Below, piece by piece: positions 26,744 through 34,105 of a stretch of 54,566 nt of DNA. The notes beneath the pieces are model-generated. The model was given only the letters and a program-made list of their open reading frames with translations. It did no database searches and was not told where the DNA came from. Position numbers and translations under genes: made by a program. Within the stretch, counting starts at the first letter, position 1; every line of letters begins with the position of its first letter. Source of the DNA: an uncultured Siphonobacter sp. (lineage in GTDB: Bacteria > Bacteroidota > Bacteroidia > Cytophagales > Spirosomataceae). Location of the stretch: positions 1 through 54,566 of the forward strand of contig CAJYHS010000173.1 of the NCBI GenBank assembly GCA_913774715.1, written 5' to 3'.

Positions 26744-27817
26744 TTATTTCTCGTCAATTTTAGGGTAATCGGTATATCCCTTCTCCCCTGGAGTATAAAA
26801 AGTAGCAGGGTCCGCTTCAGCTAGAGGTGCGTTTTGCAGAAATCGCTCTGGTAAATCCGGATTGGCAATGAATAACTGAGCGAAGGAAATGAGATCGGCC
26901 TTATTTTCTGTCAAATCCTTTTCTGCTTTTTCTTTCGTATATCCGCCATTAAGGAGTAAAGTACCTTTGAAATGCTGACGAAAGTATGTTTCGATTTCCT
27001 GCGTTTTCTCTCCCTGAGAAATCAGGTGAACGTAGGTAACTTTATCCGTTAACTTATCCGCCAGGTATCTATAAATTTCGTCGTATGCTTTATCATAAGG
27101 CATATCATTTCCTTCACCATAGGGTGACAGCTTCACACCCAGTCGATCCTTACCGATCGCTTCTGCTATTTCACTCGACACTTCCAGTAAAAAGCGAGCG
27201 TAGTTTTCGGTACTTCCTCCGTACGCATCTGTTCGTTTGTTACTACTAGGACGAATAAATTCTTCAATCAGGTAGCCATTGGCTCCGTGCAACTCAACCC
27301 CATCGAATCCAGCCGTAATTGCATTGGTGGCCGCCTGTACAAACTCTTTAATAGCATCCTGAATCTCCCCTTCTGTCATTTCATCAGGTATCGGGAAAGC
27401 CTGTAAACCTTCCTGATCCGTTTGAACACTACCCTTGGCCCGAATAGCTGAAGGGGCTATGATTAATCCACCTTCCGGCATATTTAAAGGATGAGAAGCC
27501 CGACCCGTGTGCATCAGTTGAACAAAGATTTTTCCTTCCCGATCATGTACGGCATCCGTTACGGTTCTCCAGGCCAGAATCTGATCTTCATTCCAGATAC
27601 CCGGAATTCGGGAATAACCGCAACCATTGATAGATGGACTCGTCCCTTCGGTAATAATCAACCCCGCCGAAGCTCGCTGAGCGTAATACAGGGCCATTGC
27701 TTCCGTTGGTACGTGGTCGACTGTAGCCCGGCTACGGGTCATGGGGCCCATTACAATACGATTAGTTAAGTCGGTTGCTCCTAATTGAGCCGTGGAAAAA
27801 AGTTTCAATTCAGGCAT
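26744..27817 (-). CDS. Old Yellow Enzyme-type alkene reductase (FMN)
   Basis: A 357-aa TIM-barrel flavoenzyme that reduces activated C=C bonds with NAD(P)H, of the NemA/OYE group. Family marks: TNRIVMGPMTRSRA, LYYAQRASAGLIITEGT, KIFVQLMHTGRASHP, GFDGVELHGANGYLIEEFIRPSSNKRTDAYGGSTENYARFLLE (substrate-binding HGAN) and LLLNGGYTKEKAE near the FMN phosphate site. Likely role in detoxifying electrophiles such as quinones or nitro esters. It is divergent from the GNAT gene with a 124-base spacer. Confidence 0.93.
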   Translation of the reverse strand: MPELKLFSTAQLGATDLTNRIVMGPMTRSRATVDHVPTEAMALYYAQRASAGLIITEGTSPSINGCGYSRIPGIWNEDQILAWRTVTDAVHDREGKIFVQLMHTGRASHPLNMPEGGLIIAPSAIRAKGSVQTDQEGLQAFPIPDEMTEGEIQDAIKEFVQAATNAITAGFDGVELHGANGYLIEEFIRPSSNKRTDAYGGSTENYARFLLEVSSEIAEAIGKDRLGVKLSPYGEGNDMPYDKAYDEIYRYLADKLTDKVTYVHLISQGEKTQEIETYFRQHFKGTLLLNGGYTKEKAEKDLTENKADLISFAQLFIANPDLPERFLQNAPLAEADPATFYTPGEKGYTDYPKIDEK

Positions 27818-27941
27818 AAATGAGTAGTGCTAAATACAATTTCCAAAAAAAAGTTGAGCCAGCTGCCAAAGAACTGTCTGATCTTTTCTAAATCGCAGGT
27901 ATTAATTCCCACTAAAGTTTTCTGCTCTTTATACCGAATGT

Positions 27942-28448
27942 ATGGACGTTCGCATCCGATCTTTTTTACCTGAAGACGAAGTAGACCTGGCTAAGCTGGC
28001 TAATAACCCGCTCATTTTCAAAAATGTAAGAGATATCTTCCCCTATCCGTATACCCTTGACGACGCCCGTGCCTGGATCGAATTTGCTACGGGCAGGAAA
28101 ACGCCGCATAGTAACCAGGCCATTACTGTCAACGGGAAACTGGCCGGCTGCGTAGGAGCCGCTGCGGGTAACGACATTCACCGTATTAGCGTAGAAGTAG
28201 GTTATTGGCTTGGTGAGCCTTACTGGGGGCAAGGTATCATGACAAAGGCTTTGCAAAGCTGGGTAGAAGAAGTATGGGAGATTATTCCCGATGCTCGCCG
28301 ATTATGGGCGGGTGTTTTCGACTACAATGCACCGTCCATGCGGGTTCTGGAGAAAGTGGGTTTTCAAAAAGAAGCCATTTTGCAGCAATCCGTTATCAAA
28401 AACAAAAAGGTTCATGACGAACACATTTACGCACTTTTACGCCCTTGA
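27942..28448 (+). CDS. GNAT-family N-acetyltransferase (RimJ/RimL type)
   Basis: A 168-aa acyl-CoA transferase. It has the RimJ/RimL layout: IRSFLPEDEVDLAKLANNP start, FPYPYTLDDARAWIEFA, the EVGYWLGEPYWGQGIMTKAL acetyl-CoA pyrophosphate loop, and the end FDYNAPSMRVLEKVGFQKEAILQQSVIKNKKVHDEHIYALL. It acetylates an amine of unknown identity (protein N-terminus or small molecule). Ends in a palindromic terminator. Confidence 0.92.
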   Translation: MDVRIRSFLPEDEVDLAKLANNPLIFKNVRDIFPYPYTLDDARAWIEFATGRKTPHSNQAITVNGKLAGCVGAAAGNDIHRISVEVGYWLGEPYWGQGIMTKALQSWVEEVWEIIPDARRLWAGVFDYNAPSMRVLEKVGFQKEAILQQSVIKNKKVHDEHIYALLRP

Positions 28449-28456
28449 GTTATAAA

Positions 28457-28484
28457 AAGAGCCAGCTTTCGAAAGCTGGCTCTT
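28457..28484. terminator. Palindromic bidirectional terminator
   Basis: A perfect 28-base palindrome (14-bp arms 28457-28470 and 28471-28484) with A and T ends, between the GNAT gene (+) and the oxidase subunit gene (-). Confidence 0.75.
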
Positions 28485-28488
28485 ATCA

Positions 28489-29136
28489 CTATCGCCGGTG
28501 ATTATAGACCATAAAGGCAAACAGCAGAATCCATAGTACGTCGACAAAGTGCCAGTAATAAGTCATCAGCCGGACCTTTAGCTGATTCGGCGGATTCACA
28601 CTATAGACGTAAGAGTCCAGGTATTTATGATTACGAACGGCCTGCCAGAAATTACGGGCCATGAAGAACAGTCCTCCCAGGATATGTAGCACGTGCAATC
28701 CCGAAATAATGTAGATAAATCCTTCTGCCACATTATCCTGAATAGACATACTCCGCAGAAACATCTGCCGCCAGCCGATAATCTGAAAAACCACAAAAGC
28801 AATGCCTAGTAGTAACGTCAAACCCAGCATGATACGGTAGTTAAGGAAATGTTCTTTCTGAAAAGCCTTCACAGCCGAATGTAACGTCAGACTACTCACC
28901 AGAATAACTGTGGTCGAAAACCAGAATATACGGGGTAAGGTTACTTCGCTCCACTGGTCATCCCCGTGGCGACGAAGTAAATAAGCAATAATAATAAAGA
29001 GAAAGAGAATCACGCTACCCATCATCGACAGGCGTAACATAAATCCGAACGGTTCTCTGCGTTTGGTAAGCCAGGTCATAGAATCCCTTGAACGTTTTCT
29101 ATCTTCCGCTCTTAGTTGTTTTCTCTCGTCTTTCAT
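28489..29136 (-). CDS. Cytochrome c oxidase subunit III family protein
   Basis: A 215-aa protein with five hydrophobic helices in the short bacterial CoxC/CtaE/CyoC arrangement. Marks: FGFMLRLSMMGSVILFLFIIIAYL, VSSLTLHSAVKAF, EGFIYIISGLHVLHILGG with the conserved His, and the C-terminal YYWHFVDVLWILLF. Subunit III has no metal; it supports proton-pumping stability and the oxygen path of the terminal oxidase. Subunits I, II and IV are not in the window, so this is an isolated copy. It follows ispE on the same strand with a 67-base gap. Confidence 0.85.
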   Translation of the reverse strand: MKDERKQLRAEDRKRSRDSMTWLTKRREPFGFMLRLSMMGSVILFLFIIIAYLLRRHGDDQWSEVTLPRIFWFSTTVILVSSLTLHSAVKAFQKEHFLNYRIMLGLTLLLGIAFVVFQIIGWRQMFLRSMSIQDNVAEGFIYIISGLHVLHILGGLFFMARNFWQAVRNHKYLDSYVYSVNPPNQLKVRLMTYYWHFVDVLWILLFAFMVYNHRR

Positions 29137-29203
29137 GGGTAAGCAGGCGGTTTTAAGTGCTAATTCCCTAGTGAAAAGTAAAAGAATGGTTGATGTTTAT
29201 ACT

Positions 29204-30007
29204 TTATAATTTTCCTTTCCAGAAGGTAAACCCTGCTCCCAGATCAGACGGAATATCTTTTTCAAAGATGCCAAATACGGTTGATCCTGATCCAGACATA
29301 CTTGCATAACTGGCTCCAGCTTCGTAAAGCTGTTGTTTCAGTTGCTTCAATTGAGGGTGTAGAGGAAATAAGGACGTTTCAAAATCATTATGAATCATAT
29401 CCTTCCAGGTTTCAACGGGCTGCTGTACTATCATTGTCCATTTTTGAGGGGCTGCTTTAGGCGTAATTCCTGCATAAGCCTCCGCCGTTGAACTATGAAT
29501 AGCGGGATAGATCAGAATGATTGACTTTCCAGCTAAATTAAGCATGATTTCCGAGAATTCATCTCCTTTCCCGAAGCAGAATTTTGCTTTATTTCGAATA
29601 AAAAAAGCACAGTCACTTCCTAGAGGACGAGCATAATCCTCTAACTGATCATCGGTAAGACTTAGGCTAAAAAGCTCATTTAACATTTTAAGTGTAAAAG
29701 CCGCATCCGAAGACCCTCCACCCAACCCGGCTCCGATGGGAACTACTTTGTGCAAATGAATGGAAACTGGAGGTAATGCAAAGTCTTTTTTCAGGATTTC
29801 ATAGGCCTTCAGACAAAGGTTGGCAGAAGCATCACCGGGAATGGAAATCCCTGAACTGCGAAAGTGAGTTTCGTCCGCCGGAAGTATTTCCAGAACATCA
29901 GTCCAGCCAACGGGTACGAAAACGGATTCCAGATTATGAAAGTGATCAGGCCGTTTTTCGGTGATGTATAAACCAATATTAATTTTTGCGTTTGGGAATG
30001 AAATCAT
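29204..30007 (-). CDS. ispE: 4-diphosphocytidyl-2-C-methyl-D-erythritol kinase
   Basis: Fourth step of the MEP route to isoprenoids: phosphorylates CDP-methylerythritol at the 2-hydroxyl. The 267-aa GHMP kinase shows the N-terminal FPNAKINIGLYITEKRPDHFHNLESVFVPV, the ATP-binding PIGAGLGGGSSDAAFTLKMLN and the C-terminal SMSGSGSTVFGIF. It begins 45 bases after the stop of the 36-aa lipoprotein, so it might be read from the large upstream operon, but a functional link is unlikely. Confidence 0.96.
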   Translation of the reverse strand: MISFPNAKINIGLYITEKRPDHFHNLESVFVPVGWTDVLEILPADETHFRSSGISIPGDASANLCLKAYEILKKDFALPPVSIHLHKVVPIGAGLGGGSSDAAFTLKMLNELFSLSLTDDQLEDYARPLGSDCAFFIRNKAKFCFGKGDEFSEIMLNLAGKSIILIYPAIHSSTAEAYAGITPKAAPQKWTMIVQQPVETWKDMIHNDFETSLFPLHPQLKQLKQQLYEAGASYASMSGSGSTVFGIFEKDIPSDLGAGFTFWKGKL

Positions 30008-30052
30008 AGTTAAAACGATTGGCGGCTTTACCTGCCTACTTTCAGCAACTCC

Positions 30053-30163
30053 TTAAACCCGCTGGGTCGAATCAGGCCGATACCGATGGTTACCTGTTTT
30101 GGAGCAGCCCGCACAACTGGTTAATCCTGCCAGTAGCAGGAGTGAAAGGTAATAGATTTTCAT
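30053..30163 (-). CDS. Tiny 36-aa lipoprotein, last gene of the tubulin/stator operon
   Basis: A 36-codon gene, too short for routine gene calling. It starts at ATG 30163, overlapping the TGA of the OmpA/MotB-like gene by ATGA, so it is translationally coupled. It reads MKIYYLSLLLLAGLTSC: a two-residue basic start, a hydrophobic core and a lipobox LTSC with the lipidated Cys at position 17. The mature peptide would be only 20 residues, with a second Cys three residues later, then polar and basic. Very small lipoproteins of this form occur in several envelope systems, but no family is recognised. The coupling is the main support for it being real. Confidence 0.7.
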   Translation of the reverse strand: MKIYYLSLLLLAGLTSCAGCSKTGNHRYRPDSTQRV

Positions 30164-30804
30164 AAGGACTTACCGACTTTGGAGGTGATCTGGATGGTAA
30201 ACCGACGGTTAGCATTTTCGTTGCGGGGATCACGGGATTTACCAAAGTGACCACTTCCAACGATTAATACTTCGCAGTTTTTAAACTGATCAAAGTTAAT
30301 ACCATTTTGCTTCCAAAAATCCACCAGAGCTAATGCTCTTCGGTAACTCAATTCATAGCCGTTTTGCCGTCCAAACGCACTTTGCCAGTTATCGTTGGCT
30401 CGCTGGGCGTTTCCTTCTACCACTACCATGTAACTCACATCGGGATTTTCTCGGGCCACTTTCTTGATTTTACCGAATAACACCCGACCCGCTTCCAGTA
30501 ACTCCCGCCGGGTGCGAGCGTCCAGCTCTTCCATGTCGGCCTTATTCGGGCGGAAACTTACGTCTACGCCCAGTCGAAAGCGTTTATTATTTTCGTCGTA
30601 TTTGAAATACGTACCATTCAGTTCCTGTAAAGCCCGTTCGATGGTCTGAATTCGCTGATACTTCAAAGCATCGCTTAAGTATCCCTTTTCCTTGGATTTC
30701 AGAATGGCAACCGTCAGCACATACAGCACCAGCATGACAAAGAAGAGACTTGTCATCAAGTCGGTATAACTGGGCCAGAAAAAGTCGGGATGTTTGGTTT
30801 TCAA
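30160..30804 (-). CDS. MotB/OmpA-like stator subunit
   Basis: A 214-aa protein: one N-terminal membrane helix (about residues 10-36) that carries an Asp at position 15 in SYTDLMTSLFFVMLVLYVLT, the layout of MotB/ZorB/ExbD-type subunits where this Asp carries the ion, then a coiled stretch and an OmpA-type domain (about 90-205) with VVVEGNAQ, ELSYRRALALVDFW and the terminal NRRFTIQI. The OmpA domain would bind peptidoglycan. It follows the MotA/TolQ-like gene by 32 bases and most probably forms the stator with it. The TD of the OmpA TDxxG loop is replaced by NA, so peptidoglycan binding is not assured. Confidence 0.85.
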   Translation of the reverse strand: MKTKHPDFFWPSYTDLMTSLFFVMLVLYVLTVAILKSKEKGYLSDALKYQRIQTIERALQELNGTYFKYDENNKRFRLGVDVSFRPNKADMEELDARTRRELLEAGRVLFGKIKKVARENPDVSYMVVVEGNAQRANDNWQSAFGRQNGYELSYRRALALVDFWKQNGINFDQFKNCEVLIVGSGHFGKSRDPRNENANRRFTIQITSKVGKSL

Positions 30805-30836
30805 TGAGCAATTACCTTATAGAAATAATAATCTAA

Positions 30837-32432
30837 TCAACTTTTAGCCGAAAACATTCGTCCCCAGGTTCCTTTTTCCAATCGTTTGACCATACGTTCG
30901 ATGAGTTGGAGCGTCTGCGTCTGTTGCCTTCCTAAAGATTCCAGCTGCTGCCGAATCTGTTCCTGGCGAATGGAATCATTCCGATGATATTCGTTGGCAT
31001 TTCGTTCCAGTAATTCCAGGTAATCCAGTTTGCTAAGCTTATCACGGTTTTGGGTGAAGTACTCGTCCGTCGCGTTAATCTCACGAATTTTAATATCCTC
31101 GATACTTTTCAGCTGACTATGAATCGTACGATCCAGGGATTTCAAACTCTGATCTATCAAATCGTCGTACTGACCTACCTTGTTATTAAAGGCCTGCCCA
31201 TGCTGATCCAGATGTTTAAAGTGAGTCGTCAGATACAAATATAAATCCTGTGATTGCTGCAGGGATTTGGAAATCTGAATGGAGATGTCCTCTACATTCT
31301 GAGTCCGCTCTACGATTTTTTGCGTGTTATCAACCAGTCCATTTAGCTGATTGAGGTAATAGCCAAACTTTTCAAGAGCACTCAAACTTCCGTCCAGCTG
31401 ACTTAATACCTGTACATTGAAGCTCGCCACCCGGTTTAAATCAACCTGTTGCAACATATCCAGGGCTTTTTGCTGGGCCATGAGTGAGTCGTGATTTTTA
31501 TCAACCATGCCGCTCAACTCCTGCACATTCTCCCGGAAGGAAGCACTGAAATCCTGAATGCTTCGATTCAGGGTTGTAAAAATTCCAGTATTCACTCCTT
31601 CTGATAAAACAGGTAGTAATTCAGTCTGCAGGAAAGAGAAAAAATCCTGCTTCTGAGCTTCCAGCATAGATTTAGCATCCCGAAACGACCAGTTGTTCAA
31701 TACGGTTAGTAACAGACCTGCCAAACTGGCCAGCATCGCGATCTTTACACCTCCGATGAGGTTATTAAGCCCATCCCCTTCAAGGAAGCTAGTCGACCCT
31801 ACATTAGGCATGGCAAATAAACCGATTACAATCCCGGCCATCGTTCCCATTAAGCCTAGATACAGTGGAATCGGCATGGTGAGACTAATGCCTTCTTCTT
31901 CCGCATCCAGATTGCGATCCGTAATGTCACGCAGGAGATTAAAATCTGCCAGCGAAGTACGGTTTCGAATCAGATACGTATTGATACTTTCCAGAATCTT
32001 GCTAATTCCTGGTGATTTATCTTTGGAGTGAATGATGGGTATTTCAATGGCTTCCCGGCTGGGATGCATGGTTTTAAAATTCCAGATGTCTTCCCGAATC
32101 TGTCGCAACTCTTCCTCTGCTTCCTCACGCATTACATCATGTAACTCTTTTGATAACAAGACTACGAGCTGGTCTTCGCGGCGGGTTAGTTCTTCGAGTT
32201 GAAAACTGGTAACCTGCGTGCGTTGCGAAAGACTATCAATTTGGGTAAGAACCTCCCGCGTAGAAAGTTGCTCTATATCCTGACGTAAGACTTTATATCG
32301 TTGCAGGGTAAAAGTGGAGCCTTCGGGTATTAGCTCGCGAAACCGTTTAATCTTTTCCCGGGTATTCTGCCACACCCAGGCCTGAGCCGCCAGAATCCCG
32401 AGAATAATAACGATTTCAATAATTTGAACCAT
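30837..32432 (-). CDS. MotA/TolQ/ExbB-like channel with long coiled-coil tail
   Basis: A 531-aa membrane protein. Helix 1 is at residues about 3-20. The MotA/TolQ-type pair is at about 190-250: PLYLGLMGTMAGIVIGLFAMP, then LIGGVKIAMLASLAGLLLTVLNNW, the hallmark GT...G and A/G-rich helices of proton-channel subunits. Residues 255-531 are almost all coiled coil, unusual for MotA or ExbB but like the tail of the Zorya subunit ZorA. Residues 30-130 are also helical. Probably forms an ion-driven motor with the next gene's product. It is separated from the previous gene by a 150-base spacer with an inverted repeat. Confidence 0.8.
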   Translation of the reverse strand: MVQIIEIVIILGILAAQAWVWQNTREKIKRFRELIPEGSTFTLQRYKVLRQDIEQLSTREVLTQIDSLSQRTQVTSFQLEELTRREDQLVVLLSKELHDVMREEAEEELRQIREDIWNFKTMHPSREAIEIPIIHSKDKSPGISKILESINTYLIRNRTSLADFNLLRDITDRNLDAEEEGISLTMPIPLYLGLMGTMAGIVIGLFAMPNVGSTSFLEGDGLNNLIGGVKIAMLASLAGLLLTVLNNWSFRDAKSMLEAQKQDFFSFLQTELLPVLSEGVNTGIFTTLNRSIQDFSASFRENVQELSGMVDKNHDSLMAQQKALDMLQQVDLNRVASFNVQVLSQLDGSLSALEKFGYYLNQLNGLVDNTQKIVERTQNVEDISIQISKSLQQSQDLYLYLTTHFKHLDQHGQAFNNKVGQYDDLIDQSLKSLDRTIHSQLKSIEDIKIREINATDEYFTQNRDKLSKLDYLELLERNANEYHRNDSIRQEQIRQQLESLGRQQTQTLQLIERMVKRLEKGTWGRMFSAKS

Positions 32433-32450
32433 GATGGGTAATAAGTTTTC

Positions 32451-32580
32451 AGTTTGCCGTTTTCGGTTTTCAGTTATTGCTCGTCAGTATCATTCAAATC
32501 AATTACCAACTTTACCACTTATAAATCCTGATTTTCATCATTACTTAAAATTGAAAACTGAAAATCGAAAACGGCAAACT
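32451..32580. repeat. Long inverted repeat in the operon, spacer 1
   Basis: Arms 32451-32473 and 32558-32580 match in 22 of 23 bases when one is reverse complemented (agtttgccgttttcgg.. form), 84 bases apart. It lies wholly between the coiled-coil scaffold gene and the MotA-like gene. The arm sequence is related to those at 33951-34100 and 39320-39564. Confidence 0.7.
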
Positions 32581-32582
32581 AT

Positions 32583-33917
32583 CTAATTTTCAAAGCGAAT
32601 GATCGCTTTATATTGTAATTCCCAACGATCGGATTCGAGGTCGGTTTTTACTAATTTCCCTTTAGCTACAGTCGCAATATTACGAGCTCCAAATTCAATT
32701 CCCCCGCCGTAATCGCAAACGGGATCCAGGAACGTTTCGGGATACCGAAGAGCTTCACTTACCAGAGCAGGGTCATTTACAAATTCAAATTCTGCACTGT
32801 AAGGACTCGTTACCCGAACATGGTATAAAGATTGCGAAGGATCAAACTGCACCGTTCTTACATCCCGGAAAGAACCATCTTTGTTAGGGGTAGAAAGGTA
32901 AAAGGCCTCCGGTTCTTTCCGACTGTTTTCTGCAAAAGTTTCTTCTACCACTGGTTTTTCCTCTGGTAAATCCGGCAAAGGCTCTTGCGTTGGGTCTGCC
33001 ACTACAGGCAGCCTTTCTTCGGCCGGCTGCTCAGTAGGTGGAGTCATAGGTAATACGGGCAGAACCGGTGGTGTTGCCGATGCAGGATGAACTGGCGGTG
33101 GTGTCATGGCTGCCTGAAGATTTTGTACTTCCTGTAACCAGCGTTTTCTTTCGTTTTCACCTCTTTCCTGACTGTCCTTCAAAGCTCGGTCATATTCTTG
33201 CAGAGCCTTTTCATATTCCTTAATCTTCGAGATTAACTGCGGCACCTGCTTTTCCAATTGCTGCATTTTCACAAAGCTCTGACTAGCCTGACTTGAGGTA
33301 TTCAGCATTTGTCGTTCCAAATGATCCCGCTTCTTCTTCTCATCCCAATACAGGTATCCCAAACCAATAGCAGCCAGCACACTTATTCCGGATACAATCC
33401 ACCAAATCCAGGGCGAATCTTCAGACTTTCCAGCCATAAGAGGAACGCCGTCAAGAGCTGCATGGGCTGCCGTATCCGGCATCACTTCTGTTCCGTCGGC
33501 TAGAGCGGTATCGCTATCCATCATAGCATCCTGCCCATCCAGGTTATTCCGCAGGTTTTCAACGAAGCTACCCAGAGCTACCCGCGTTTGAAGAATGGAT
33601 GTTTTCTTACCGGTCTTAGGGTCTTTTTCTGTAAGATTTTCCAGATCGTTCAGAATCTTACTGACTTTCGGCTTATCCTGATCACTCAGAGGCTTTTGTA
33701 TGTAGGGCTTCAGTTGGTCCAGCAATCCAGAAACGTTCGGTAATGCCTTACTCCCTCTAAAAAAACCACTTAATTTTTGGTGAAATTCACCATAGGTAGC
33801 CGTTGTATTTTTTCCTCCTGCTTCTTTGAAAATGTCTTTCTGAGTAGCCAGAGGTGTTTGAGCAAAGGCTATCGTCGTGTAGCACAAAGCCAAGGTTAAT
33901 AGCAATAATCGACGCAT
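32583..33917 (-). CDS. Signal-peptide, TM, coiled-coil and Pro-rich scaffold protein, unknown
   Basis: A 444-aa protein. Order: a Sec signal (residues 1-19, ending IAFAQ), an extracytoplasmic helical domain (about 20-165), a single membrane helix (about 173-195, WIWWIVSGISVLAAIGLGYLY), a cytoplasmic coiled coil (about 200-270), a Pro-rich linker (about 275-330, TPPPVHPASATPPV and following) and a compact C-terminal domain (about 340-444) starting with EAFYLSTPNKDGSF. The layout suits a bridge between an envelope part and cytoplasmic partners such as the Hsp70-like and tubulin-like proteins of the same operon. I recognise no family. Confidence 0.75.
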   Translation of the reverse strand: MRRLLLLTLALCYTTIAFAQTPLATQKDIFKEAGGKNTTATYGEFHQKLSGFFRGSKALPNVSGLLDQLKPYIQKPLSDQDKPKVSKILNDLENLTEKDPKTGKKTSILQTRVALGSFVENLRNNLDGQDAMMDSDTALADGTEVMPDTAAHAALDGVPLMAGKSEDSPWIWWIVSGISVLAAIGLGYLYWDEKKKRDHLERQMLNTSSQASQSFVKMQQLEKQVPQLISKIKEYEKALQEYDRALKDSQERGENERKRWLQEVQNLQAAMTPPPVHPASATPPVLPVLPMTPPTEQPAEERLPVVADPTQEPLPDLPEEKPVVEETFAENSRKEPEAFYLSTPNKDGSFRDVRTVQFDPSQSLYHVRVTSPYSAEFEFVNDPALVSEALRYPETFLDPVCDYGGGIEFGARNIATVAKGKLVKTDLESDRWELQYKAIIRFEN

Positions 33918-33950
33918 ATTTTTTAAGAATTGAGGTTGTTCATTTATTAG

Positions 33951-34100
33951 TTGCCAGTTTTCTATTTGCCGTTTTCAGTTATGGTTAGTGTAAAGGAATT
34001 TTTGATTAACCACAGAGTTTCACAAAGTATTGCTCAGAGTTACTCCGTGAAACTTTGTGGTTAACTTGCAAACTGAAAACGGTAAACAGAAAACTGACAA
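33951..34100. repeat. Long nested inverted repeat in the operon, spacer 2
   Basis: Outer arms 33951-33980 and 34071-34100 match in 27 of 30 bases. Inner arms 34006-34027 and 34043-34064 (ttaaccacagagtttcac form) match in 19 of 22. The whole element could fold into one long hairpin. It lies between the Hsp70-like gene and the scaffold gene. Confidence 0.75.
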
Positions 34101-34105
34101 CCACA

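Noticed and set aside
30160-32432. A true Zorya defence system
   Set aside because: Only the channel and stator resemble ZorA/ZorB; no ZorC, ZorD or ZorE-like gene is present, and the neighbours are tubulin- and Hsp70-like.
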